Of a DNA stretch of 34,818 nucleotides, positions 16,380 through 24,679 are shown piece after piece. Position 1 is the first letter of the stretch; the number at the start of each line of letters is the position of its first letter. The stretch covers positions 1 through 34,818 of the forward strand of contig CADAJV010000019.1 of the NCBI GenBank assembly GCA_902788275.1. The letters run 5' to 3'. The notes under the pieces were generated by a model that saw only the letters and a list, made by a program, of their open reading frames with translations, was not told the DNA's origin and searched no databases. The DNA is from an uncultured Bacteroidales bacterium (lineage in GTDB: Bacteria > Bacteroidota > Bacteroidia > Bacteroidales > Bacteroidaceae). The translations under genes were made by a program, and so were the position numbers.

Positions 16380-19300
16380 ATGAAGAGAACTGCACTGATT
16401 AATGTCTTGTCGGCAGCGACGGTTGTTGCGCTGCTGCTGGTGCCCTCCGGGCTGAGGGCCGAGTGGAAGATGGCCAAGGTGAGCATCCAGACTCCCTTTG
16501 CGGCCAAGGTAAGCCCTACCAACGCGTTGCCTGAGTATCCGCGTCCGCAGATGGTGCGCGCCGACTGGCAGAACCTCAACGGCCTGTGGAACTTTACCTA
16601 CCTGCCCAGCTATGACGAGGATATTCCCGCCACGGGGCTGGGAGAGATACTGGTGCCCTACTGCGTGGAGAGTGCGCTAAGCGGCATCAAGCAGCACTAT
16701 GAGAGCATGGCCTACCGCCGCACCTTTACTGTGCCGTCCGCATGGAGCGGCAAGAGGGTGTTGCTCAACTTTGAGGCCGTGGACTGGCGCTGCACCGTCT
16801 ATGTCAACGGGCAGCAGATAGGCACTCACGACGGCGGCTACGACCCCTTCAGCTTCGACATCACCGACAAGGTGAAGATAGGGCAGGACAATGTAGTGGC
16901 TGTCAAGGTGTTTGACCCCACCGACCGATGGTCGGTGCCACGCGGCAAGCAGGTGCGCAGCCCCGGCGGCATCTTCTACACGGCCTGCTCAGGCATCTGG
17001 CAAACAGTGTGGATGGAGGCCGTAAACCCCACATATATTAAGGACTTCCACATGGTGCCGGACATTGATGCCGAGACGCTGACCATCAACGCCACTGCCG
17101 GCGGCAACACTGACAACGTGGCCAAGCTGAAAGCTACCGCCTACCACGGCACGCAGAAGGTGGCCGAAGCCGAGGGACAGCCTGGTGAGGACATCGTGCT
17201 AAGCATAGAGAACCCCGACCTGTGGAACCCCGACCACCCGTTCCTCTACGACCTGAAGCTGGAGCTGGTGGACAAGAACGGCAAGAAGGACGAGGTGCAG
17301 AGCTACTTCGGCATGCGCAAGATTAGCCTGGGCCGCGACAAGGACGGCTACTACCGCATGATGCTCAACAATGAGTTTGTATTCCAGACCGGCCCGCTGG
17401 ACCAGGGCTACTGGCCAGAGAGTAACCTCACCCCGCCGAGCGATGAGGCCATACAGTATGACATAGTGCAGATGAAGAAATACGGATTTAACATGGTGCG
17501 CAAGCACCTCAAGGTGGAGCCCCGCCGCTGGTACTACTGGACTGACAAGCTGGGCCTGCTGGTGTGGCAGGACATGCCGTCGATGAACTACGGCGGCCAT
17601 AAGGACGACGGCGTGACCAACGACCCCAACATCTTCACTCCCGAGCTGACGGCCATGATCAACACCCACTATAATACGCCTTCCATCATCAACTGGGTGA
17701 TATTCAATGAAGCCGGCGGTCAGCACAACACCAAGACCTATGTTGACCTGGTGCGCTCGCTGGACAATACGCGACTCATTGACGAGGCCTCCGGCTGGAC
17801 TCACTACGGCTACGGCGACATAAAGGACAACCACCCCTACCCCGCCCCCTCGGCACCTACCACCACCAAGCCCCAGGCCACTGCCGACGGTGAGTACGGC
17901 GGCATCAAGTATGCCATTGACGGCCACCTATGGCAAGGCAACGGATGGGGCTACGCCTCGGTCAACAGCGCCGAAGAGTTTGACAGCACCGTGTGCAACT
18001 ATTTCGGCAAGCTGGCCTACTACAAGACCTACAAGGGGCTCTCGGCCGCCGTCTATACCCAGCTCACCGATGTGGAGATAGAGGTGAACGGCATGATGAC
18101 CTATGACCGCATGGTCAAGACCGACCAGAGCAAGCTTTACCGCGCCAACCGCAAGCTCATTGAGCACGACGGAGTGGAGGAGCAGTTTATCCTGCCGCCT
18201 GCCAACATCACTCCCCAGAGCTGGCGCTACACAGAGACGGAACCTGCCACAGGGTGGCAGAAGAGCGACTTTGACGACAGCGGATGGAAGATTGGCAACT
18301 CAGGCTTCGGCGCCAACGGTCTGGCCAACATGACCTACGGCACCCGATGGAGCTCCACCAACATCTGGCTGCGCAAGAAGGTGAGCCTCGACCTCACCGA
18401 TGAGGAACTGGCCAAGCTGCGCATGATAGTATATAACGACGAGGACGTGGAGATTTACTTCAACGGCACACTCGTCTATTCGGCCACCGGCTACCTGACG
18501 GACTATAAGATGGTGGACTTCACCGCCGGAGGCCGCAAGGCTGTCATTCCCAATGGTGAAAACGTGATAGCCATCCACGTCAAGCAGACCAGCGGCGGCC
18601 AGTACATAGACTTTGGCTTGCAGCTGGCCAAGGACGCCGAGGAGCGCGCCACCGACCACGTGGTGCAAATCAACATGGACTACACCCACAGCTCAGAGCT
18701 CAGTTTCGCCGTGGGCTACAGCCTTGACCCCAACGCCACAGAGCCCGACACCCTCAAGTCGTTTACCCGCCTCACCCTGGCCGGCGGCGAAGCCAACTAT
18801 ATAGGCCTTAACGACGGTGCACTGATCAACCCCATGACGGTGGAACTGGATATCTCCGACTTTGTGGGCAATGTGCCGGATGGAACACAAGTAAAATACT
18901 TTGTCTATATCAAGCCCCAGACCTCCGGCCAGGGCGAAGGCACGGTGCACAGCTGCTCGGTTATCGACTATAGCCGCAATGCCGCCGGCGAGCAGACGCC
19001 CCTCACCCTGGAGCCTGTCACCGTAAGCCATGAAACGGGCACCGTGTTGCTCACCGCCGCCGCTACCCCCGAGATTTTTAACGCCCCACGCAACGCCACC
19101 CTTACGACCGACGGACTGTTGGAGTGGGACGCCCCCGCCCTGACCACCGCCGAGTTGCAGGGATACAAGATTTTTGCCGAGGAGGCCGAGGAGGCCACCG
19201 TGTCGAAGAACACTGTCAGCTATACCGTATTAAATAAGGCTGCCACCTACAGCGTGGCCGCTGTCTATACCACCGGCACCTCCGAACCCTCCAACAAGGT

Positions 19301-22097
19301 GAAAATCACTTCTGCTGCCGACAAGCAGACCAATATGGCCCGCCACTTCGACGGCAACGGTTTCTCCGTGCCCGAGGTGTTTAACCAGCCTCTTGCCAAC
19401 GCCACGATAGAATACTGGTTTAAGCCCGACACCCTCACCGCCGCCAGCCATCAGGTAGGCCCCGGGTGGGGTTCCTTTCTCATCCACTATGACCAGATGG
19501 GCCGCATAACGGCTGGATTTGAAAACAACAACACCAAACGCGTGCAGTCAACTACCAACACCATCCTGAAGCACCAGTGGAACCATGTGGCCGTTACCCT
19601 CACCGGCGGCCGCATCAACCTCTATGTTGACGGAGTGTGGAAGCGCACCATGAATGTAAACACCGCCTCAGGCATGCCTGCTATCGGCGAGTTTATCTTC
19701 GGTTCCAACAATGCCTATATCTATGGTTGGATAGACGATGTGCGCATCTGGAAGAGCGCCCGCAGCGCCGAGCAGGTGCAGGCCGACATGGCCAGCGAGC
19801 TGCTTAACCCTGCCGGCGAAGCCGACCTGCTGGCCTATTACAAGATGGACGAAATCACCGTGGACGGCATCCCCAAACTGCGCGATGCAGTAGGAGGCCA
19901 CCACGCCGCCTATCTGCGCACCGACCCTGCCACCACCCTGGCAGAAGACACCACCATCCTCAACGGCAATCCTGCCCCCATGAGTGCCTCGTTTACACTG
20001 GCGGACTCCGTGATTACGGCTGGCGTGGAGGCCAAGGTCAAGGCAGAGCTCAACAGCAACGTAATGGCATGGCGCTGGAGTGAGCCCGCCACGAACCTGC
20101 GCAAAGATAATCTGCAGGAGGTTTCACTTATCTTCCCCAAGGCCGGCGACTATGAACTCACGCTTACCGCCTTTGACATCAACGGCGACAGCCTGGTGGT
20201 GACCGACACCATCAGCGTAGTGGCTGCCGAACTACCCACCGTTGATTTTGATATCTACCAGCCCGACCGCTCGGCCGGAGCCGCCGTCAGCCTGCTCAAC
20301 CGCTCGGCCGGAGTAGCCACCACCTACAAGTGGAGCCTCAACGGTTCGCAGCTCGACACTGCGCCCACCACTTACAACGCCTCTGCCGTCTATCCCTCCG
20401 ACGGCACCTACACCGTGACCCTCACGGCCACCAATGCCACCGGCTCTGTCAGCCTGAGCAAGGAGGTGCAGGTCAGCTCCGGAGTACGCAATATGGCCTT
20501 TCGCGTGGAGCCTAATGTGGTGCTGCCCTCCGAAACCGTAGAGCTAATAGAGACCAGCGGTGCCGATAGCGACAACCTGGTATGGACCGTGGCCAACGAC
20601 AAGACTCGCACCCTCATACTGGGTGGCACCACCACCTATGAGCCCAAGGCCGTGGGACGCTACGCCATCACCCTCTCCGACGGCGAGACGGGCTCGTCGT
20701 CCTCAGTGAGCAACGCCCTCTATGTCTGCACTGCTCGCTCCAAGACAGGCCTCCTTTTCCGCAATCGCGGCGAAAGCCTTACCGTGCCAGCCCCCTTTGA
20801 GTCCCGAACCCTCAAGTTCACCGTAGAGTGGTGGATGAACCCCTCCATGCTCCTCAATGCCGGAGCCATGCGTGCTGCCAGCGGAGCATTCGCCGTCAGC
20901 ACCAACGCCAAGGGCGTCATGACTGCCACCGTCAACGGCAAGAGCGTGCAGTCGCCCGAAGGCTTTGTGGTAGCCAACGAGTGGCACCACTATGCCGTTA
21001 CCCTTACCGGCTCGCGCCTCCACCTGTTCCGCGACGGCGAGCTGGCCGCCAGCTTTTCACCCATACTCTCCTGCCCCGAATGGGGCGACCTCACCGTGGG
21101 CGGCACCAATGCCTCGATGGCAGCTAACATTGACGAGCTGCGCATCTGGGCCACGGGCCTCAAGGATGACGCCCTGCTGGCAGTGTGCAACAATCCCATT
21201 GCCGACGTAGCCACTGCCGAGAGCAAGGACAAACTGCTCACCTACTATAAGTTTGACCAGCTGTCAGCTACTGCCCACGACGAAACCTCCCGTCAGGCCG
21301 ATGGCCAGCTCAGCGGGTTCCAGAAAGCAGTAGGCACCAACTATGTAAAAAGCAACGGAGTCTTCAGCCTAAGCGTGAACACCCCCTCAACCATAGGCGA
21401 GGAAACCGACATCACCGACCAGTACCTCACCAACAGCCGGGCACCCTTCCGCCACACCAGCCAGGCCGTAGGCGAAGGCAGTGAGCTGGAGACCGGCACC
21501 GCCGCCTCCACATGGCAGGGCAACCTGCTGCCCAGCGAGGATGCGGGAGTGTATGTTGACACATCCAAGGACAGCAACCTCACCTTCACCACCTCGTGGA
21601 ACGGACACAGCTCCGTAGGCACTGACAAGCGTATCTATCAAACCGTCACCCTGCCCGCCGGCACCTACCGCCTGAGCGCCGTGAGCCAGACAGCCGACAA
21701 CAGCGATGACTGCCTGCTGGTGGCCACCCTTGGCGAGGAACTTGCCACCCTCAACGACATAGCCACCACCCTGGCCAGCGCACCGCTCAATGAGGGCAGC
21801 GTAACCTTTACCATGCCCAGCGAGACCAAGGTGTCGCTGGGAGTGCTCTACAATCTGCCCGCCTACAGCACCTCGGCCATCAGCTCCTTCCGCCTGAGCC
21901 GTCTGCAGAGTGAGGTGCTTACCGCCAACGCCGACGATGTTACCGGCATAGAGGGTCAAAGGTTCGAGAGTACGAATGTCAGAAAGCTAGAAAGTGTTTA
22001 CGACCTGCAGGGCCGCAAAATCACAAGCCCAAATTCGCAAAGCCCAAAACTCAAAGGTGTCTATATAGTCAACGGCAAGAAGGTAAGATACCAATAA
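16380..22097 (+). CDS. Large secreted glycoside hydrolase family 2 enzyme with LamG and PKD modules
   Basis: The protein has 1905 residues. A signal peptide covers 1-27 (ending GLRA). The GH2 sugar-binding, Ig-like and TIM-barrel parts span about 50-620, with acid/base E444 (IFNEAGGQ) and nucleophile E505 (DGEYGG) both present. An extra beta-sandwich spans about 650-760 (WQKSDFDDSGWK). A first LamG/concanavalin-like domain starts near 985, PKD-like repeats span about 1210-1430, and a second LamG domain starts near 1453. A further ligand-binding-like domain lies near 1730-1850. The end, VYDLQGRKI to GVYIVNGKKVRYQ, resembles the C-terminal module of exported Prevotella proteins. GH2 members act on beta-galactosides, mannosides or glucuronides; the substrate is not determinable here. 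No SusC/SusD pair is adjacent. An 18-bp stem terminator follows at 22230. Confidence 0.92.
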   Translation: MKRTALINVLSAATVVALLLVPSGLRAEWKMAKVSIQTPFAAKVSPTNALPEYPRPQMVRADWQNLNGLWNFTYLPSYDEDIPATGLGEILVPYCVESALSGIKQHYESMAYRRTFTVPSAWSGKRVLLNFEAVDWRCTVYVNGQQIGTHDGGYDPFSFDITDKVKIGQDNVVAVKVFDPTDRWSVPRGKQVRSPGGIFYTACSGIWQTVWMEAVNPTYIKDFHMVPDIDAETLTINATAGGNTDNVAKLKATAYHGTQKVAEAEGQPGEDIVLSIENPDLWNPDHPFLYDLKLELVDKNGKKDEVQSYFGMRKISLGRDKDGYYRMMLNNEFVFQTGPLDQGYWPESNLTPPSDEAIQYDIVQMKKYGFNMVRKHLKVEPRRWYYWTDKLGLLVWQDMPSMNYGGHKDDGVTNDPNIFTPELTAMINTHYNTPSIINWVIFNEAGGQHNTKTYVDLVRSLDNTRLIDEASGWTHYGYGDIKDNHPYPAPSAPTTTKPQATADGEYGGIKYAIDGHLWQGNGWGYASVNSAEEFDSTVCNYFGKLAYYKTYKGLSAAVYTQLTDVEIEVNGMMTYDRMVKTDQSKLYRANRKLIEHDGVEEQFILPPANITPQSWRYTETEPATGWQKSDFDDSGWKIGNSGFGANGLANMTYGTRWSSTNIWLRKKVSLDLTDEELAKLRMIVYNDEDVEIYFNGTLVYSATGYLTDYKMVDFTAGGRKAVIPNGENVIAIHVKQTSGGQYIDFGLQLAKDAEERATDHVVQINMDYTHSSELSFAVGYSLDPNATEPDTLKSFTRLTLAGGEANYIGLNDGALINPMTVELDISDFVGNVPDGTQVKYFVYIKPQTSGQGEGTVHSCSVIDYSRNAAGEQTPLTLEPVTVSHETGTVLLTAAATPEIFNAPRNATLTTDGLLEWDAPALTTAELQGYKIFAEEAEEATVSKNTVSYTVLNKAATYSVAAVYTTGTSEPSNKVKITSAADKQTNMARHFDGNGFSVPEVFNQPLANATIEYWFKPDTLTAASHQVGPGWGSFLIHYDQMGRITAGFENNNTKRVQSTTNTILKHQWNHVAVTLTGGRINLYVDGVWKRTMNVNTASGMPAIGEFIFGSNNAYIYGWIDDVRIWKSARSAEQVQADMASELLNPAGEADLLAYYKMDEITVDGIPKLRDAVGGHHAAYLRTDPATTLAEDTTILNGNPAPMSASFTLADSVITAGVEAKVKAELNSNVMAWRWSEPATNLRKDNLQEVSLIFPKAGDYELTLTAFDINGDSLVVTDTISVVAAELPTVDFDIYQPDRSAGAAVSLLNRSAGVATTYKWSLNGSQLDTAPTTYNASAVYPSDGTYTVTLTATNATGSVSLSKEVQVSSGVRNMAFRVEPNVVLPSETVELIETSGADSDNLVWTVANDKTRTLILGGTTTYEPKAVGRYAITLSDGETGSSSSVSNALYVCTARSKTGLLFRNRGESLTVPAPFESRTLKFTVEWWMNPSMLLNAGAMRAASGAFAVSTNAKGVMTATVNGKSVQSPEGFVVANEWHHYAVTLTGSRLHLFRDGELAASFSPILSCPEWGDLTVGGTNASMAANIDELRIWATGLKDDALLAVCNNPIADVATAESKDKLLTYYKFDQLSATAHDETSRQADGQLSGFQKAVGTNYVKSNGVFSLSVNTPSTIGEETDITDQYLTNSRAPFRHTSQAVGEGSELETGTAASTWQGNLLPSEDAGVYVDTSKDSNLTFTTSWNGHSSVGTDKRIYQTVTLPAGTYRLSAVSQTADNSDDCLLVATLGEELATLNDIATTLASAPLNEGSVTFTMPSETKVSLGVLYNLPAYSTSAISSFRLSRLQSEVLTANADDVTGIEGQRFESTNVRKLESVYDLQGRKITSPNSQSPKLKGVYIVNGKKVRYQ

Positions 22098-22195
22098 AAG
22101 TGCGAAAGACGAAGGCTCTGAAACATTTGACCATTTCACGATTGTACAAGACTTCTTAACTTCTGACTCCTGTTAGCGTTTTTAGTTAAAACCTA

Positions 22196-22278
22196 TCGCG
22201 GGGAAGGCAAAAATAATCGCGTAGAAACGAAATCTAATCCCGTGGAAAAACGACAGTTCCATGGGATTAGATTTTTTT
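22196..22278. repeat. Short 21-nt-period array ending in a terminator hairpin
   Basis: The word TCGCGGGGAA / TCGCGTAGAA / TCCCGTGGAA starts at 22196, 22217 and 22238, exactly 21 nt apart. The third unit is followed by its inverted form, giving an 18-bp stem. The GTGGAA and ATCTAA words are shared with the arrays at 14287 and 34589. Confidence 0.8.
22230..22278 (+). terminator. Terminator of the GH2 gene
   Basis: An 18-bp stem (22230-22247 with 22257-22274, one G-T wobble) encloses a 9-nt loop and runs straight into a T-run up to 22278. It lies 130 bp after the GH2 stop. The A-rich left side could also serve the convergent DUF2851 transcript. Confidence 0.85.
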
Positions 22279-22303
22279 ATTGCTGTCCGGTAAAAGTTAC
22301 TCT

Positions 22304-22320
22304 CATACGCCCCCGGCAGC
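22304..22320. repeat. Partial copy of the 32523-32656 element end
   Basis: CATACGCCCCCGGCAGC matches 16 of 17 bases of 32523-32539, the outer end of the 134-bp inverted repeat. It lies just after the DUF2851 stop codon. No matching right arm is nearby, so it may be a relic. Confidence 0.5.
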
Positions 22321-22327
22321 TGCGGTG

Positions 22328-23542
22328 CTATCTTTTCATATACTGATAGCCCAGCTGGCAGCGGAGACAATCGCGACGCTGACAATAGCGAGTGAACTGC
22401 TGCAATACTGCCTGAGAGTCGGCAGCACTGTCCATCGGCAGGCCTGCCTGCAACCATTGGCGCGAATAGCGGTTGTCCTCGGCAGGAAGCTGGCTGAGCC
22501 AGAGAAGGGCTTTGTCCTTCATCTTCTTAGAGCCGCGATAGGTGCCGTAGGCATAAAGCATCGGCACCACGGCATTAAGCAGAAGCAGGCTGACACTGCG
22601 CCGGGGCAGGCTGACACCGCTGAACAAGTTAGCTGCCGCCTCTGTATCAGCCGCCTCAAGAGCCGCAGACAGCGATACCCTACCCTCGCAATACAGATGT
22701 GCCAACTGCTCAAGGCGCACGTTGGGGAAATTGCCAGGACGCGTGCGGAGAAAGCGCCAGCTGTGTGCACTCATTGGAGTTAGCGAGAACTTGTTGCACA
22801 AAAAACTATACAGAGAGGACAAGGCGGCCTTTTCTTTGTATGAGTCAAGATGGTTGTCCTCTGTATTGAGAAATCCGGCCTGACCGAGAAAGAGAGCTGT
22901 TATCAGCTGAAGGTCGTCACGATGCTTGGCTGCGCCCCTGTAAGGAATGATGCGGGCCCATTGCTCGAAGGTGTCGCTATTGATGCCGAACCCGAAGGCA
23001 CGTGCCAGAGTAATGAAAAAGACGTGCTCCCAATCATTGTTGCAATAGTGTAGGCGTGCCTCTATGTCAGCAACCTTGCGCTCCAGGCGCTCTGTGGTCA
23101 GGCGCCCGACCCACTGCCTGAGCAGAAAAGGTGCCAGGCTGGCGGCATGGACAAGGCATGGCGGATGGTGGTCAGCAGCCTGCAGCTGCTCATAGCTGCT
23201 GACCACGTAGCCCGGCACCTGCACCTCCACCTGGGGCACTGAGCGCCCAGAGCTGGTGACCACATCACCGTCGGCCTGTTCCACAACATGCAGGATAACA
23301 TTGTCGTAGGCTGGGTCATGATCGTGGCCGTGACGATACCAATCGGTGCTGCGAGTGTGTATCTCCACGTTGCCTATCCAGTCCTCGCCGTCAATGACGA
23401 TGTCGGCGTTGAAAAAGTCAGGACCGGCATCCTTGTTGTGCAATCCAACAGATAGAATCCTCACCGGCCTGCCGTCAACGGTATGAATGTCTGTTGAAGG
23501 CATCAGTTTGTTTTTCCATGTATAGTGAAGGAGACGTTCCAT
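22328..23542 (-). CDS. DUF2851 family protein
   Basis: The protein has 404 residues, the usual length of DUF2851, a family of unknown function typical of Bacteroidetes. The conserved N-terminal part reads LHYTWKNK, GLHNKDAGPDFFNADI and then GNVEIHTRSTDWYRHGHDHDPAYDNVILHVV (58-87). The clustered His/Asp residues there look like a metal or catalytic site. No signal peptide or membrane segment is evident, so it is cytoplasmic. The remainder is helical and Leu-rich. It is the last gene of the minus-strand series and starts 67 bp after the opine-dehydrogenase-like gene. No function is assigned. Confidence 0.9.
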   Translation of the reverse strand: MERLLHYTWKNKLMPSTDIHTVDGRPVRILSVGLHNKDAGPDFFNADIVIDGEDWIGNVEIHTRSTDWYRHGHDHDPAYDNVILHVVEQADGDVVTSSGRSVPQVEVQVPGYVVSSYEQLQAADHHPPCLVHAASLAPFLLRQWVGRLTTERLERKVADIEARLHYCNNDWEHVFFITLARAFGFGINSDTFEQWARIIPYRGAAKHRDDLQLITALFLGQAGFLNTEDNHLDSYKEKAALSSLYSFLCNKFSLTPMSAHSWRFLRTRPGNFPNVRLEQLAHLYCEGRVSLSAALEAADTEAAANLFSGVSLPRRSVSLLLLNAVVPMLYAYGTYRGSKKMKDKALLWLSQLPAEDNRYSRQWLQAGLPMDSAADSQAVLQQFTRYCQRRDCLRCQLGYQYMKR

Positions 23543-23609
23543 TTGGAAAGTGTGGTCTGTTATCGTTTCTCTGTCATGCGCCCGGCAAATGGCGATGCCG
23601 CTTCTATCT

Positions 23610-24638
23610 CTATTGTGTGCTGTTTATCATTTTCATTCCCCAGTGATAGACTTTGTCGATGTTTGGTGTGGCGAGGCTGTGCTGCCTGGCAAGCTGCCAG
23701 GGGTATCTGAGTCCACAGGGAAAGTCCTCGTGGAAATAGCGACTCTGCAGGTCGGGCTGCCATCCGGCGTCTGTCTGCCTCATGGGTGAGGGTATGCCGC
23801 GAAAGCCCTGGATGGAGCGCAGCTTGGCGGTGAGGCTCTCAGCATCGGTGCTCTCATAGTAGTCTAGCACGGTGGGTATGCTGCCTGGCGGCAAGCCCAA
23901 GATGCGGGCCAGGTGCTGCAACTCGTCATCCATGGCCAGGTAGAGATGAGAGGCCTCAAGGGTCCAATCGGAATAGAACATGGGACAGTCTGGATAGGTG
24001 ATGCCCGGCTGCCAGTTGTGCCACAGGGTGTAGAGGCGCGAGGTGTGGAGTAGTGGGTTGCTGTTGCTGAGGCTGGCCTGATAGATGCTGTCCAGCCGTC
24101 TGACGGGGACATGGAAAAGACTGAGGAAGTGGGAGAGCATGGCCGCTCCGCTCTCACTGCTCTCTGACGTCGGAGGGAGGACTGCCACGCTGAGTGAGTC
24201 TTTGTAGCCCTTGAGCTCGGCGCGGTGACCATATTCCGCTATCCTGGAGATGAAGGGCACGCGCTGAAAGCCAAACAGGGGCTGGCCTGGGGGCAGATGG
24301 CGGCCTGCCTGAAAGAAGAAACCGGTGCTTGACACAACGCTGCCTACCCATGTGGACGGGGACAGGTAGGGAGCTATGGCTTCCATCACGGACTGGAAGG
24401 CATAACCGGGCAGGCACAGCAGGACAATCTGAGCAGTGGGTATGACGTCGGCAGGATTAGCGGAGATTTGCTGCAGCGAGCCGCGATAAATGCGACCCTG
24501 GCTGTCGCTCACTTCCAGCGACGATGACCATGCGGAGGGCCGCGAGGTTAGTAGCGAGACGGTGGTGCCGGGCTGTGAGGAGAGGTAACCGGCTAACACG
24601 TGGCCCAGATTGCCGCCGCCACAGAGGGTAATGGTCAT
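23610..24638 (-). CDS. NAD/NADP octopine/nopaline dehydrogenase family protein
   Basis: The protein has 342 residues. An N-terminal Rossmann domain carries TLCGGGNLGHVLAGYL (glycine loop 7-12). A helical C-terminal domain contains SNSNPLLHTSRLY, matching the NPxxH motif with the catalytic histidine (H198) of opine dehydrogenases. These enzymes reductively condense an amino acid and a 2-oxo acid, and some bacterial members take part in metallophore synthesis. No nicotianamine-synthase-like gene is nearby. It lies 41 bp after the nucleotidyltransferase-aminotransferase fusion on the same strand, so the substrate may come from that enzyme. The substrate is unknown and the pairing is inference. 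Confidence 0.82.
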   Translation of the reverse strand: MTITLCGGGNLGHVLAGYLSSQPGTTVSLLTSRPSAWSSSLEVSDSQGRIYRGSLQQISANPADVIPTAQIVLLCLPGYAFQSVMEAIAPYLSPSTWVGSVVSSTGFFFQAGRHLPPGQPLFGFQRVPFISRIAEYGHRAELKGYKDSLSVAVLPPTSESSESGAAMLSHFLSLFHVPVRRLDSIYQASLSNSNPLLHTSRLYTLWHNWQPGITYPDCPMFYSDWTLEASHLYLAMDDELQHLARILGLPPGSIPTVLDYYESTDAESLTAKLRSIQGFRGIPSPMRQTDAGWQPDLQSRYFHEDFPCGLRYPWQLARQHSLATPNIDKVYHWGMKMINSTQ

Positions 24639-24679
24639 GAGATAGGAGTTAGGGAAATTGAAAATGAGCTTTTGAACTT

